Position numbers and translations under genes: made by a program. Of a DNA stretch of 64,000 nt, positions 1-12,195 are shown one piece after another. Under the pieces are notes generated by a model. The model was not told where the DNA came from, did not search any database, and saw only the letters and a program-made list of their open reading frames with translations. The stretch is taken from positions 4,177,769 to 4,241,768 of the forward strand of contig CM040440.1 of assembly GCA_022749755.1 (NCBI GenBank). Reading direction: 5' to 3'. The DNA is from Azadirachta indica (lineage: Eukaryota > Streptophyta > Magnoliopsida > Sapindales > Meliaceae). Positions within the stretch are counted from its first letter, which is position 1, and the number at the start of each line of letters is the position of its first letter.

Positions 1-850
1 TAGGCAGCCCTGTCAAAGAAATGAAGTTCACATTTCCATAACATGAACGAACAAGATTAGGAAATAAATTAAGGCATACATAGACCAGTGTTGCCAGAGA
101 CTCAACACCTATGAAGACTGAGAAATCAATAAGAATAGCACAAATGTCTATGTCCACTTCCTCCTCCAAAACTCAGCTTGACTGAGCCAATATAGTTGGG
201 GTAAAGCTCAGATGAGTTGAAATTATGTTTCACAGGTGACATAAACACAATAATAAGAAATTCACAAAAAGTACATCAAGTGAACCATAAAAACTTGTTG
301 CCACTTCTACACTACAACAAGTAATTCATTTATTCCACAGAAAATCAAATAAAACAGCAAGAAGTTGCACAAAAATTATCGGCTATGTGAATAAATCATT
401 GCAATCCAGTATCCAAGCTAATTCTAGAACTAGCAAGAGTTTGATTCCAGAAATTTCACGATCAATATCACTCAAATACCTTGAAACTAAATAAAATCAA
501 CCATTCTTCGCCATTCAACTGACGCATACAACGAGTAAGGATCAATATATTAGATCGAAATAGAATGGAGATTAAAAATAAATCACTCGTTTCAAGTAAA
601 TATTAATTGAAAATGTTATTCAGAGATCAAAAATGAAAAAGGAGGATAGAAACATTAAATTTCCATCAGTGCGAGAGATCATACCTTCTATTGCTCTTCT
701 TGTTCCCGGGCTCGGTCGCTAATCTTGGCGTCTTGTGCTCTCTTCTCTTTGTTTGGATTGAGGAAGACGGGGACCAATCCGGTGGGAACTTTGCCACTGT
801 TTTACCGTTTATATGGTATATCAAGGAAATTTCCTCCAGTGTGCTGAGGG
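1..850 (-). other. Left-edge region: probable 5' exon and intron of a minus-strand gene
   Basis: On the minus strand, a GC-richer stretch from about 800 to 686 ends in a good donor (AG|GTATGA, near 684-690), and a TATA-like CCATATAAAC lies near 812-823. The rest, down to position 1, is AT-rich with no convincing exon, so it would be intron. The GC-rich stretch also has a 37-codon open frame ending in TAG just before the donor, but no ATG opens it. It could therefore be an untranslated first exon or, less likely, a terminal coding exon. The product is unknown. Confidence 0.3.
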
Positions 851-3800
851 CATCTGGTCACACAATATAATCTGATGGAATCCGGGCCAGCACCTAGGGG
901 TGGCAAAACCGAATCAACCGTTAATTCTATTTGGTAAAACATTATTTTTAAATAATTAAAATCAGGTTCAAAGCACAAACATTAGGTTTTTTTTTTTTTT
1001 TTCTGAAAACTCTAAATAAAAGAAAATAAGTTTGTTGCAGCGCTCAAATTAAAATAGAAATATAATAGGTTCAACGAACAAAACTAAATGATATAATAAT
1101 ATATTTATCAACTTCTAATTCTTTTATGGATGATTTGTTACGTAAACACTGAATCAAGTTAGTATATTAATGTGAATATATGATTGTAATCTATATGTAA
1201 GGGGAATTTTAGAATGCTTAAATGAAATTTTGGAGAAAAGAATTTGTCTTACTCATTTTTTTAGCATTGTTTACATTTTACATCTGTTTTTCATTGAAAC
1301 AAAAATAGTGTTGGTGATGCTTAAAAAAAAAAAAAAAAAAATTGTGTTGCTGAGAAGAAACGGGCTAGGCTAGATTAGGTCCAGATTAAATACGTATCAA
1401 AAGGCCGGCCCGGGTTAGCTCTGTCATGTCAGAAACTTTGGAGATCAGGGTTCGTGCCAGGAGCTAGGAATCTGTTGTTGGCCCGGCCTCAAGCCCAGGA
1501 GACCCAGCAAACTGGATAATCTCTTACCTTTCTTTTCTCCCCTTTCAAAAAAAAAAAAAAGGAAGGAAAATGAGATTCTTTTATTTTCCTTCACGTTTAT
1601 TTCTTTTTACAACCTATATACTCTGTTTAATTAAAATGTTACCTATCTATTAATATAACTTATCCTTAAAAGAATAACTTATATATTTGAAAAAAGATTT
1701 ATGATATTACGTATTTATTAAAATTTAATGTGTTTCACATCTACTTGAACTAAAATTTTTAATTAGCTGCGGTCTTATAACAGTAATCACGAAATCACAT
1801 TTGGACAAATCTTCTTTTCGCCATGTTGAGTGCGAAATAATACTTCAAATGATATTTGTTTCAAGATAAATTGTTATGGATACGCAAGTATAAATTAAAA
1901 AATTGATTCGTTAAGTACAATTATGAGCATGTATCCTTTATTCAAGATTTGTATTTTTTAGTTAACTCAGGTTTACATTCTACACACGTCACAACGATCA
2001 TCCCAATGAAGTGTTGCATGCAGAAATATAATGAATAATAATAAAACAAATAAAAGATTACGTAAACAACCACTAAATACGACATGTGCACAGGCATCCC
2101 GATTTCAGAAGGAGCGGCGTGGCAGTAACCGCCCCAAACCCAAATATTAATTCGGTTGACGGCAACTGCGAAGGATCTCGACACGTGGTGAGCAATAGTA
2201 GCACTGAAGTGAAGCTTCACCGCTGATGATGGGCCCTACATCACACAACAAACCACAAAGTGACGTTTGACCTAACACCCAAACTAAACAAACAACTGGC
2301 TGGCGGCGAACAACCTTTTTTCTGTCTCTATTCCAACTCCTTTGACACGTCACAAATTCCTCGCGGTTTCTCTGCGCCGTACGCATAAACACCGCCACTT
2401 CACGTGCTGTGATCCTAACGTCTTATCTATCAGGAGTATTGGAATCTCCCCCGCGCGTGCGGCGAGCGCGGCGATAACTGATGCAACTTTGCTACATTTT
2501 CATAAATTAAACAAAACACAAACTGGAAGATTTATCTATTTTTTTTTCTTTTAATTAAATTTTTTTTATACGAATGCATATATCAATTCTTCATGTATGC
2601 ATGCAACGCATTATGCCTTAACATGTATTCCATAATTTATTATATAAAAAGCTGCCCTATGCCCCTGCTCACCCAGTTACGATTTCCCAAGGTCACGGGG
2701 ACCACATCCATACAAACAAGAGTTTAATTTTGTTTTTACAAAAATAATTTATGATATATCACATGACACATCCTCGTCAGTTCCTGTCATGTCATCGTTA
2801 TTTTCTAATAACCTTCTCTTTAATATTTATCCTTAGTTTTCATTATGTCAAACCCATTTCCATGTGACAATTAAAGCACTTACATATCAAAACAATAACG
2901 GATAAATAAGCAAATGTTTTTAAAACATTAAGAGACAAAAATAAATAAACATTTATAATTAGATGTTAAAAACAAAATATATTAAATTATAAATTTTGGT
3001 TGAATTTTTTTTTAAAAAAGACTGATTGCAATAATTTTAATAAATAAATTCGGCATACTTTCTTCATAAAAGCTTGCGACCGTGTGCGGCTTTTCGGGCA
3101 TCGGCGCTCTGTTGCCTTTGACTCGAGGATACTTTTGTCAGCCTATGCGCGTATATTGCTATTGCTAATAATATTTCTGTCCATGATTGTGAGCATCTTT
3201 TCATCATTCATGCATACATGCATCAGAAAAGAAAATAAAAAATAAAAGGGAGAGAGAAAAAGAAATTCAATCAAAAATTCGCCGACGCAGAAAGCGGACC
3301 CCACCGAACGCGGCAGAGACGGCTTCGCTTTCGAAATTAAAATATGGGACCCACTTACCCACCTCTGTCTCTAATCACGCTCCTCTACGCTTCCTGCTCT
3401 TTGCCTAGTAAATTACCCACTAATTGTTAATTCTTAAAAAAAGTAGGACGGCAAAAAAAGTACACGTGCCGGCTTCCACGATCACAGACATGTGACCCGT
3501 CAACACGGAATGCGTGGGGCCTACTTCCACTTACCTCAGAGAAACTCTCGTGATTTGCTCTCCCTCCACGCCACCCAGATCTGATTTTGCCGTCTTTCAG
3601 TTCGTCCTTCACAAACACTAATTAATTATTTAATAATACATTAAATTCTACCTGGATATCATTTGTTTGACGAGACAAGCAAAGTTCCGCTTAAAGGATA
3701 GATTACTCTATTTCTTTTTCATGGTTACGCTTGTTAAATGTTCAATTTTGGGAAACATTTTAACTCAATTTTCCCAACTATTCACACCTCGTATTTTTAA

Positions 3801-4273
3801 GACGTGTCATAACAAAAAAGATTTAATGATTATAAATTCCACATTTGATTAAAATACTGCAGAAAATTGTACGCATCAAAATAATGAAGATTTTATTTAT
3901 AAATTTCAAATTCTTTCAGATCTTTTAGTATTTGCTATAAACATCGAAGAATGATTATTCAAAACAAAAAGAAATGATTTAAAGAAAAAATAGAGAAAAT
4001 ATTATTAATTGAAAGAAAATATTGCATCAGTACTACTAGAGGTTACAACAAAAACAACTAGGAGAAATACTTTTTTTTTTTTTTAACAATTTCTCGCAGC
4101 TGCAAAAAGAAGAACCTAACTTATTTACATAATAGATGAACCATTTAAACCGGTTCCTCACTCTTTCGTTCTAGTTCCATCTCTCAAACATAAGAGAAAA
4201 TTAGCAGTAAGAAAACTAATAAAAACTAATAATCCATGTCCATAAATGTTAAAAATCAACGGTTATTATTAAC
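851..4273. other. Intergenic AT-rich DNA
   Basis: No supported gene. It contains several homopolymer A/T runs (for example near 990-1001, 1322-1340 and 1547-1560). Short open frames in both directions lack introns, family motifs and coding character. The part next to 4273 is the 3' flank of the ERF gene. Confidence 0.6.
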
Positions 4274-4975
4274 TCAGGCATCAACTACTGGTGGGGCCAG
4301 ATTAAGATCAAGATTGATAGGTCGCCTAGGTTTACAATCCACGGCTGAAACTGATGACGAATCTGCTTCTCTGTGTACCCCACCATTGTTAAATCCGACT
4401 CCCACGGCGTCAAACCGAACCGGATAAACCGGACCCATCAAATCTGACCGCCCATACCCGTTAATAAACAAAACAGGAGGCGCGTGGGACACACATCCAA
4501 CCCTATCACCACTCAACGCCACAACACTCGGCTGTTGATACATAAACGGAAACCGACCCACAATTCCGTTTCCACCACTAACACCGCTCAGATGGCGCGT
4601 GACTTCACGCTCCACGTCGAGCTCTGCCGGCGGTGGGCTTGAGGACTCCACAGTGCTGCTCTGGCTCGGACTTTGCTGGTTATTATTAATGTTGTTGTTG
4701 ACGGGTGCAATTTCGTTGGGTAAAGGAAAGTTAGTTTTGGCCTTGTTGCCGCGAAACTCACGTGCAGCGGCATCGTATGCTCTGGCGGCTTCCTCAGCCG
4801 TGTCAAAAGTGCCCAGCCAGACACGGCTCTTCTTGCCGGGGTCTCTTATCTCGGCCGCGTATCTGCCCCAAGGTCTCTTCCTAACGCCTCTGTAATGCAC
4901 CTCTTTCTTGCCAACATTTCTGTTGCTTTCGTTGCTTCCTTTGTTGCCGCTACTCGTTCTCTCTTTGGGAGCCAT
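4274..4975 (-). CDS. ERF9-like: ERF9-like AP2/ERF transcriptional repressor with EAR motif
   Basis: Intronless 233-residue protein. Residues about 27-84 form a complete AP2/ERF DNA-binding domain: [19 protein letters not shown], then [18 protein letters not shown] and the NFP end. The WLG, AAEIR and RAYD elements are all present. The C terminus carries an LxLxL EAR repression motif in DLNLAPP (about 220-229) followed by VVDA. An N terminus starting MAP, a KEVHYRG entry and a [10 protein letters not shown] tail are the hallmarks of group VIII (B-1) ERFs close to Arabidopsis ERF9. Such proteins bind GCC boxes in the nucleus and repress defence and ethylene-responsive genes through TOPLESS-type co-repressors. 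The start is the first ATG after a TATA box about 85 bp upstream. The middle is low-complexity (Asn/Gln/Ser). Family is certain; orthology is a judgement from the tail. Confidence 0.95.
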   Translation of the reverse strand: MAPKERTSSGNKGSNESNRNVGKKEVHYRGVRKRPWGRYAAEIRDPGKKSRVWLGTFDTAEEAARAYDAAAREFRGNKAKTNFPLPNEIAPVNNNINNNQQSPSQSSTVESSSPPPAELDVEREVTRHLSGVSGGNGIVGRFPFMYQQPSVVALSGDRVGCVSHAPPVLFINGYGRSDLMGPVYPVRFDAVGVGFNNGGVHREADSSSVSAVDCKPRRPINLDLNLAPPVVDA

Positions 4976-5055
4976 TGTTGTTTGGTGGTGGTATAGCTAT
5001 TGTTTGTATAATCAAGTAAAGTTTGTTTTGGAGGACAACGGTTGGGTTGTGTGGT

Positions 5056-5122
5056 TTTTATATAGAGAAGAAGAAAGTATTAAGGGGATGCGGTCAATGC
5101 GGGATTTGACTGAGGCGCCGCC
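5056..5122 (-). promoter_or_regulatory. ERF9-like core promoter: TATA box, W-box core, GCC-box core
   Basis: Read on the minus strand, CTATATAAA lies at about 5056-5064, some 85 bp before the ATG at 4975, a normal plant TATA spacing for a short leader. Upstream are TTGACT (5106-5111 on the plus strand, a W-box core) and GCCGCC (5117-5122 on the plus strand, a GCC-box core). The GCC core is what ERF proteins bind, so feedback on its own gene or control by another ERF is possible. Element function is inferred from consensus only. Confidence 0.5.
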
Positions 5123-8098
5123 CAAGCGAGTAGAGAGAGGAGACAATATGATAACGTTGTCTTGTGATACGTGGCACGCGGGAATGTCGAGACAAGCGGC
5201 GAGCTACTCTTGAATCTTGATGCGTGCCGGCTTTGGCCTAACGGTGTCGTTAATACCCCCCTTGACTTCGAACATGATCTTTCACGCCCTTTTCCAAACG
5301 CGTGCTATCCACTCCCATTAGATGAACTTACCCTTTAGTGAAAAGTGTGTGGCACGCGACTTTCGACGTAATGGGGATAGCATTCAGGATGTACTGGATT
5401 AGCAGACGACTAAAATTTAACATCTGTCAGTGCTATCCGCCACATCGCCGTCTCCCTCTCTCTATGTAAAACCTATGGAATCGCTCTTTTGGACCGACAG
5501 CCAAAGAGAGCGAAGGTTACAACCATTCTAAAAGTGACACGCGTCCTTGTCTTGCGCTTGACGCGTCCTGAACGCTAGTTCACGTCAATTGTTTCGGTGC
5601 AATCACCTAATTGCTACTGTGTCTTTTGTCCAGTGACAGATTTTCTTCTGAGCGTGAGTTGTAATTACTGTTACTCTCACTTAATGCGCGTGCGTGGTAC
5701 CTAATTTAGTACTCTCTTGGTGATTGGGGATTGCTTAAAACGAGGCACGTAGAGCACGTGAGGCGCGTTAAACAAAGGTTGTTAAGATATGATCTAGCAG
5801 AAATTGATGATGAACCCAGATTACATGCTAAAAAGCAGCTAAGAAAGTGGTACTTATCGACACGTGCCATGTGTTGGATGTTTATTTTGATGGATGCTAG
5901 AATCCGTCATGATGCTTGGGAATGAGATTAGCGTGGTTCGCTAAATAATTTCTTAAACTCTCTTCCATTTATTTTGTATTCGGATAAATCCCTTTGAAAA
6001 ACAAAATTGTATATGAATAATGTAAAAGATCGATATTATGATAGGTATAAAATCTGTTAAACTATTAAAACATGCATTAAGAATGATAGAATATTGGATA
6101 GAGAAAAACAATTAAAAAGGAAATTTTGAATAGATTCTTGAAGTTTGACAAAATGAAATCTAAGAATATAGTTAGATAACTTTAACAATTGAATCCTTTC
6201 GCATTGTGGCAATATTACAAAAGCGTTAAATTAATAAGGCAGAAATAAAAATTTGGCCTTACAAAATCAAACAAAAGCCACATGGATCCCATCTCTTTCA
6301 TTTCCACTTGAGAAATTTGTATCTAAGACTACAAGTAACAAGATATCATTAAAACAAAAAATTCTCCAAAATCTGATCCATTAAACAAATTCTTACCAAC
6401 TACTCACTCTTCACATTCAACTATAGAATATTTATCAAAATTCAATTTCAAATACAAGAAGCAAGTAACAATAGTCATTACTATTAGAGACAGACCCAAG
6501 GATTTGAAGCAACTCTACGCCTAACTTTAAAAAAAAAAAAGCATCATTTTATTATTTGATCATTTTGGAATAATTTTGTTTTTTTTAATGATTTTGCCCC
6601 TACAAATTTTAAGTGTATACATTTTGATTTCTCAAAATTAGAAATCTGGCTTCACCCCTAATTAACATTATAATATGAATTCCATAAGTTTTCATTATAT
6701 TCATGTTGTTAATTATATTATTTTAGTTTTGTTTAACTATGAATATTGGGGTGGTTTGTCTTATTATATATTTTAAAAAGAAAAGGGAGGTAACCCTTTT
6801 CTTTGAATACAAATTTTATTGAATTTTTTTTTTTGTTTTTTACTTTTTCGTTTGAGGTTATAACCTCCAACTTTGGGGTTGCTTTAAAAGAAAATAGAGT
6901 GTTTAAAAATCTTTCGCTGAATACATTTTTATGGGTTTGTTCTAATTTGCAAAGTTGTAAAAAGTTTTAACGATGATGCTTGGATTTGTAATTTTTTTTT
7001 ATCGCCCCTTTAATCTTGATGCCTGATTGACGGAGGATGATGGTGGGGATCTAATTGTTAAAAATAATCAAACTATATTTTTAAATGTTGTTTGGTCAAA
7101 ACTCAGGGACTCATAAGGTTCTGACCCAAAAGATGGATCGCGGGTTAATTTGAATTTGATAAAAAAGAAAAATTAATACACTATTTGACTTATTTGATAG
7201 TTTCCTCACACTACACTCGATTTGATATTCATCACTTCTGGATTGTCCGAACTCAGTTCTAGAGTAGCAGCCAATCTTTCTGAAATATACAAGCAGCAGC
7301 CCATCAAATGTTTGACCTGAGAAATTGAGATAATTAACTTGGAGAAAAGTGGGCCAAATTATTTTAATTTAAGATAATAACATTTTCAATTATAAAAATG
7401 TACGTTAATTCGTATTTTGAAATCTTCAATAGACTCTCCTTTTGTTTCATAAAAAATTAACACGAAAAACACAACTAGTTCATATCTTCTTTTATTAATT
7501 AAAGAAAATACAAAAAGCATAGGAAAAAAGCGACATGTTAAAGTGAGCATTTTAAACCATTTAAATCCTTTCTTTTAAATAAAATTTTGCCATTAGAATC
7601 CCCCCACCAAACCCTGAATCGGAAGTCACAGTCGTACGCCTTAGAAATTAGAAATCAAGAATCACGGGAGTGAATAGTGATGAACCTCGGCAGGCTTTTT
7701 GAAGGTTAGATTAGAGGACCAATGACAAAAGCCTGACAAAGTATGTAGGATTTTTTAACTCATTTAGGCCCAATGATGATCCACCAGAATCAATGGCTTA
7801 ACTTCTCGGCGGTAGGCTTTGCGTGCATTTATCTATAAAATTAGAATTGGTCAATTCTCTTTTTTTTTTTTTTTTTATATGAGAAAATTTATTAACATGA
7901 TCGACACAAGATAAAATGTCCATTAACAATACACATGAAAACAATACAACCTAAGTAATCAATTTATTTTAATACAATAAAGGACATGCTAACAAACAAG
8001 CCCTTGACGTCTTAAACCTACATAGCCTAATCACATGGAAACAGAATGCCATAAATAACAGAAGAACACTGAGCAATTACACTACTAAATTAAACGTT

Positions 8099-8126
8099 GT
8101 GATCCAACGGGAAGTTGCAGATCACC
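8099..8126 (-). promoter_or_regulatory. Conserved 3'-flank hairpin element, TAT copy A
   Basis: 28-bp element about 145 bp beyond the copy A stop codon. On the plus strand it opens GTGATC, has the core CCAACGGGAAGTTGC, and closes GATCACC. The ends (GTGATC/GATCAC) and the inner CAAC/GTTG are inverted repeats, so a transcript could fold into a stem-loop with a five-base loop. Recognisable versions lie downstream of copies B, C, D and F. Confidence 0.5.
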
Positions 8127-8226
8127 ACGACAGTCACTGCGGTTCTTATTCTGATGCCTTTGATTGAAAATCGCTCACTCGCTCGCACACGAGCACAGTA
8201 AGTACAGCACTTGAATTGAAGCATGA

Positions 8227-8248
8227 GATCAACGGGCTGTTTTTGATC
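8227..8248 (-). promoter_or_regulatory. 22-bp inverted repeat in 3' flank of TAT copy A
   Basis: GATCAA, ten bases, TTGATC: a perfect 6-bp inverted repeat 23 bp beyond the stop codon of copy A. Elements of the same length and arms lie at 14781-14802 (copy B) and 20316-20337 (copy C). It probably forms a small hairpin in the 3' UTR; function unknown. Confidence 0.45.
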
Positions 8249-8270
8249 ATAGCTTCACAATTCACATATC

Positions 8271-11200
8271 TTAATGTTTCTTGGCATAACTTTGACAGAA
8301 ATCCTTTATCCTGTCAATGCCTTCTGCAAGAGAGTTGGGTTCAGTGGCGAAAGTTACACGGAGCCAATTTTTCAGCCCGACGGCAACCCCTGCAAGAAAA
8401 TAATATTCTGATCAGCACAAGTGAGAAAATTATATATGAAGGAATTGGGAAGCAAAATAATTCAAAAATTACCTGGGAGAATAAGCACAGCTTCCTCTCC
8501 GGCCAGCTTCACGCAGAAGTCCACATCATCAATGATGCCTTCAAGTAGTGACAGATTTAGTTTCACCTGCAACGCAACGATTCAATATTTATTAGGTATG
8601 TATATCTTCGATTTGCTATTTCTTTTTCCAAATTTTTTCAAGCACAAGATTTTGAGCCCTTACCATTACAGACATGGCTCCTTCAGGTTTTTGTGGACAA
8701 GTAATGCAAGGGACCTCCTTGATTTTTCTGAAAAATAAGTCGGCAGCTTCTCCCATGGCGTTGGTAATACCCGTAAAGAAATCTTCTTTTGTTTTCTCCA
8801 GGATTTGAGGAATAGCCGCCTGATAAAGGGAATTAGGGTATTAATAATGATATATATATATATATATATGGTCAAGAAAACAACTCCGATCACACACCTG
8901 AGTGAAGGTCGTAGGAAAACTGCTGATGTCGAGATAACGCTTAATGCTGTCCACAATCTGGTGAGAACAAAACAGAGAAACTATGCTCAAAACAAGAAGC
9001 ATTTCATCCTCAGGAAACAGTAGCAAAGCAAACAATGCCAAATAAAGTCTATATCAAGCACAAATTATATGACAGAGGCTGAAGAATAAAATAGAACACT
9101 AACCCCGGTCTTTCTAAGGACGCCTTCACGATCGTTTGTCACAAGCCAACCAAGTCTCCAACCAGGAACAATCCATCTCTTTGATATAGATCCTAGTGTA
9201 ATTACAGGCACAATTGATGCAAACTCTGCCAGAGGTACAAATGGTTTGTCCCCAAAAACTAGATGGCCATAAACTTCATCGGCAATCACAAAGATTCCAA
9301 GCTTCTGTGCTGTCTCTGCAATCTGAATTTCCACAAAACACGTTAATTGAAACTATCAAGCAGTTCTTGCTTCTAAATTGTTAAGTACGGTACCATATAA
9401 GCGACTTGCCTTTTTCAAATGTTGGTAAGATAAGACATTTCCACAAGGATTTCCAGGGTTAACAATAACCATAGCAACAGTGTTCCCATCAGCAAGAGCT
9501 TCTTCAAGATCGACCTCCCATCCTTTCTCTGGTATAAGATCAAAATGTCGAACTTCCAAATTACTAAAGGCTGAGCGAGCTTCATATGTTGGATAGCCTG
9601 GCCTTGGAAGCAGAATGTTGGCACCAGGACGGGCAATGACTGATATAACGACTTCGATTGCATGGTTGCAACCAACTGTGAGATAAACATCGTTCGGTGT
9701 CAGCTGGTATGAAAGATTCCGGGAGAGATGTTCTGCAATAGCCCTGCAACATCAGGTAGGGAATTATCCATTAGTCGTTGTAAAAATTTCGATCGGTTCA
9801 TTTATGCTCGTTAATTAATTAATTAACTAACTAATAAGCTTGTTAATCCGGGACTCTACTACCAAACACATCTTCATTGTCTTTGTTTTCAGAAAACTAG
9901 ATTATGAAATGACATTATCAGAATGCAAATTACTTAGATCCACAGCACAGCATCAAATAGCTATGAATTGACAGGAAAAAAAAAGGCTTGGTCTTACATT
10001 TCTCTTTCGCCTGTTCATGATTCTGACTGCGCATAAATGACCAACAAAAACAAGAAACAAAATATGGCTGAGGGCAAAGATTCCTTGAGAAAGATGTACA
10101 CGTTGTTTGTTTTGTCATTTTATAAGCCCGTGACTTTCGGTCCTCTTTCTGTCTTTACCTTTTCTTGATAGAAAGCCTTTATTTATTTTTTTTTCTGTCC
10201 ATACATTAACCTCATCCCACACCCCATCATAGCTGAAGTTGAATCTATTTAGATATTTCAAAATCATTTTTCCATTTTTGTGTATTGACGCCAGCACTCA
10301 GCTGGTAAAATTAAAGCTGATTAAAAATTATTGTACATGCCAGCCAGAGTCGGTGAGATTAATGCTGGTCTTTTCCATTCCTAGCCATTCATTTTTTAAA
10401 ATTCCTTCTTATTCTATCCACGAGAGTTGGAGATTCTTTTCAAAGATCCAATATTTAATTAAGAAAACACACGTCAGTTCAGTTACAGTTGAGAAAAACA
10501 AGAAGATAACAAAAATTACATTTGGATCCTTCAATTCTGAATAAAATAAAAAAATGAATCTAGCTAGATCTAGAAAATCGAAAAATAACCAAAAAAATTT
10601 CAAGTACCAAAAACAGTTTTAATTTTGTGACAATTTGCCATGATTAAATTATTGTTCCACTCTTTTTATTTCATTTTTCAGTGTCTTTTACAAGCAAAGG
10701 AAAAAAAAATTACTATGATGAGAAGAAGATTTGTTCTCCCTCTTTCTTTGTTGTCCAGATATGGAAGACGACAACAAAGGAAAAGGACTATATATATATA
10801 TATATACACACACACACAAGTATTCAGATGAAACAAAAACAAAAAAATTCTATTTTTAGTGCTATTTCACCAAAACTGAAGGATCTAAAAGTTTTGAAAT
10901 TCCGGCTGCATTCAAAATCTCTTCCCCGGGCCAAATAGACTCAATAAAGAACCAAATGATACGATAATCCACACACATAGTGACGTTAAAGTAGAAAGGG
11001 AATCTGACAGGAGATTCCCTATTATTTATGTGGAAAATAAAACTGAATGCATGCATGCATACATCGATTTCTTCATCACACGTAAAATGAAAAAGTCAAG
11101 AATTAATTTATTACCTCCTTGCAGGAAGAATACCAACGGAGGGAGCATAACAGTTAAACTTGGCGGAACGAACAGCTTCAACAACGGCGTCTTCAGCCAA

Positions 11201-11392
11201 AGGGGTGGTCCGAAAGCGTGGAAAAGAAGAGGGGTCACCATGGCTAAGGGAGATGGTAGACCTAGTTTCGTCTTTGTTGAGGCTTCCGTTTAACATGTCG
11301 AGAGCTCCTCGGATGGAAATCAACGCCGCTGCATTGAGTCCTCCGGCTTGAGCCTCTCTGCAACCCGATTGTCTTGATATTTTGGTCTCCAT
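8271..11392 (-). CDS. Tyrosine aminotransferase-like protein, copy A (intact)
   Basis: PLP-dependent class I/II aminotransferase of the TAT/NAAT family, 419 residues, cytosolic by family (no targeting peptide seen). Exons: 11115-11392, 9410-9743, 9104-9322, 8898-8957, 8664-8819, 8473-8566, 8271-8389. All junctions keep frame. Key residues are present: NPGNPCG (about 188), ADEVY, the SISKRW lysine (about 252) that forms the Schiff base with PLP, and the NWLR arginine near the C terminus. The start is the ATG at 11392; a frame extension to 11407 would begin with GTG. Intron 2 begins GC (AAAAAG|GCAAGT), a GC-AG intron. Exon 2 lacks two codons found in the other copies and exon 1 has two extra. 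Most divergent N terminus of the intact copies. Expected reaction: tyrosine (or a related amino acid) plus 2-oxoglutarate to 4-hydroxyphenylpyruvate plus glutamate; the substrate is not proven. Confidence 0.9.
8851..8869. repeat. (TA)n microsatellite
   Basis: About nine TA units inside the 78-base intron 4 of TAT copy A, so length changes here directly alter a short intron. Confidence 0.9.
10789..10818. repeat. Compound (TA)n(CA)n microsatellite
   Basis: About nine TA units run straight into about six CA units within intron 1 of TAT copy A. Confidence 0.9.
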
Positions 11393-11938
11393 TTTTGCTT
11401 CCGACACCTCCTATAGCTAACTCCTACCTAGTTTTGGTGGAAGAAGTATACTTGAATTTGTATACCTCAACTGAGTCTATCGTAGTGGCTCGTGGAAACC
11501 ACGACTTGTGTAGGTGTATGTAGCGGAGAGTGCACGTCCACCTAGACCCTCGAGTTGGCTCTGAATATTGATATGTGGGCCAGGAATCTTAATTTTGATA
11601 CTCTTGTTGGACAAACTGCTTTTGGAATCCTCCTCCTCTTCAACAATATAAAATTTTTTTCACTCAATTAATTTAAATTTTAATGAAAAATATTTAAAAG
11701 TTAAAAATCATTGAAAATATATATAATGAAAACTTTAGAGTCATCAGTTTGATTAAGAGTGTTGATAACACTTGGGTAATGTTTGTTTTTTTTTTTATTT
11801 GAACATTATTGAAATATGAATTTAATTGAAATCTGAATTTGAATGATATATTTATTTTTTATTTTAAAAAATTTAAAAATAAATACTAATTCATTTTTTT
11901 AATAAAATAAAAAGTTTAAAATTTAATATTTTGACATA

Positions 11939-12195
11939 GAAGAATGTCCATTATCCCTTACTTTTTGAGCTAATACCCTATTATTCCCCTATATTTTCTT
12001 TAATATCTCATTACTCTCTTAAATTTTGATTTTACTCTTTAGTATTTTAAATATTTTCGATTTTATCATTTTATAAATCAATTGAATTGAAGGGTAAAAT
12101 AAAAAAAAAAATTAGGGGGTGATAAGAAATTAAAAAAAATATAGAGGGCAATAGAGTATTAACTCAAAAAATATGAGAGCAATATATATTTTTCC
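11939..12195. mobile_element. MULE-type MITE, copy 1
   Basis: 257-bp non-autonomous element built almost entirely from two long imperfect inverted arms (for example TTTTTGAGCTAATACCCTAT on the left against ATAGAGTATTAACTCAAAAA on the right). It is flanked by the direct repeat TTTTGACATA (11929-11938 and 12196-12205), a 9-10 bp target-site duplication typical of Mutator-like elements. The element at 30734 has the same arms. No coding capacity. Confidence 0.8.

Larger units (their letters stand above)
5230..8270. other. Intergenic region between ERF gene and TAT copy A
   Basis: AT-rich, with T/A runs at about 6529-6540 and 7860-7877. The first 700 bases are more GC-rich and are the likely distal promoter of the ERF gene. 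A 64-codon open frame near 5731 has no family resemblance and was not accepted. The last 170 bases hold the presumed 3' UTR of TAT copy A, including two inverted-repeat elements listed separately. Confidence 0.55.

Noticed and set aside
5731..5925. 64-codon open frame upstream of the ERF gene
   Set aside because: Isolated, basic composition only, no start context or homology visible.
11046..11061. ATGCATGC repeat in TAT copy A intron 1 as an RY seed promoter element
   Set aside because: It lies inside an intron as a simple self-complementary repeat with no supporting elements.
11393..11407. Five-residue upstream extension of TAT copy A
   Set aside because: It begins with GTG; the ATG at 11392 aligns with the other copies. 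The copy B extension to 18249 was rejected for the same reason.
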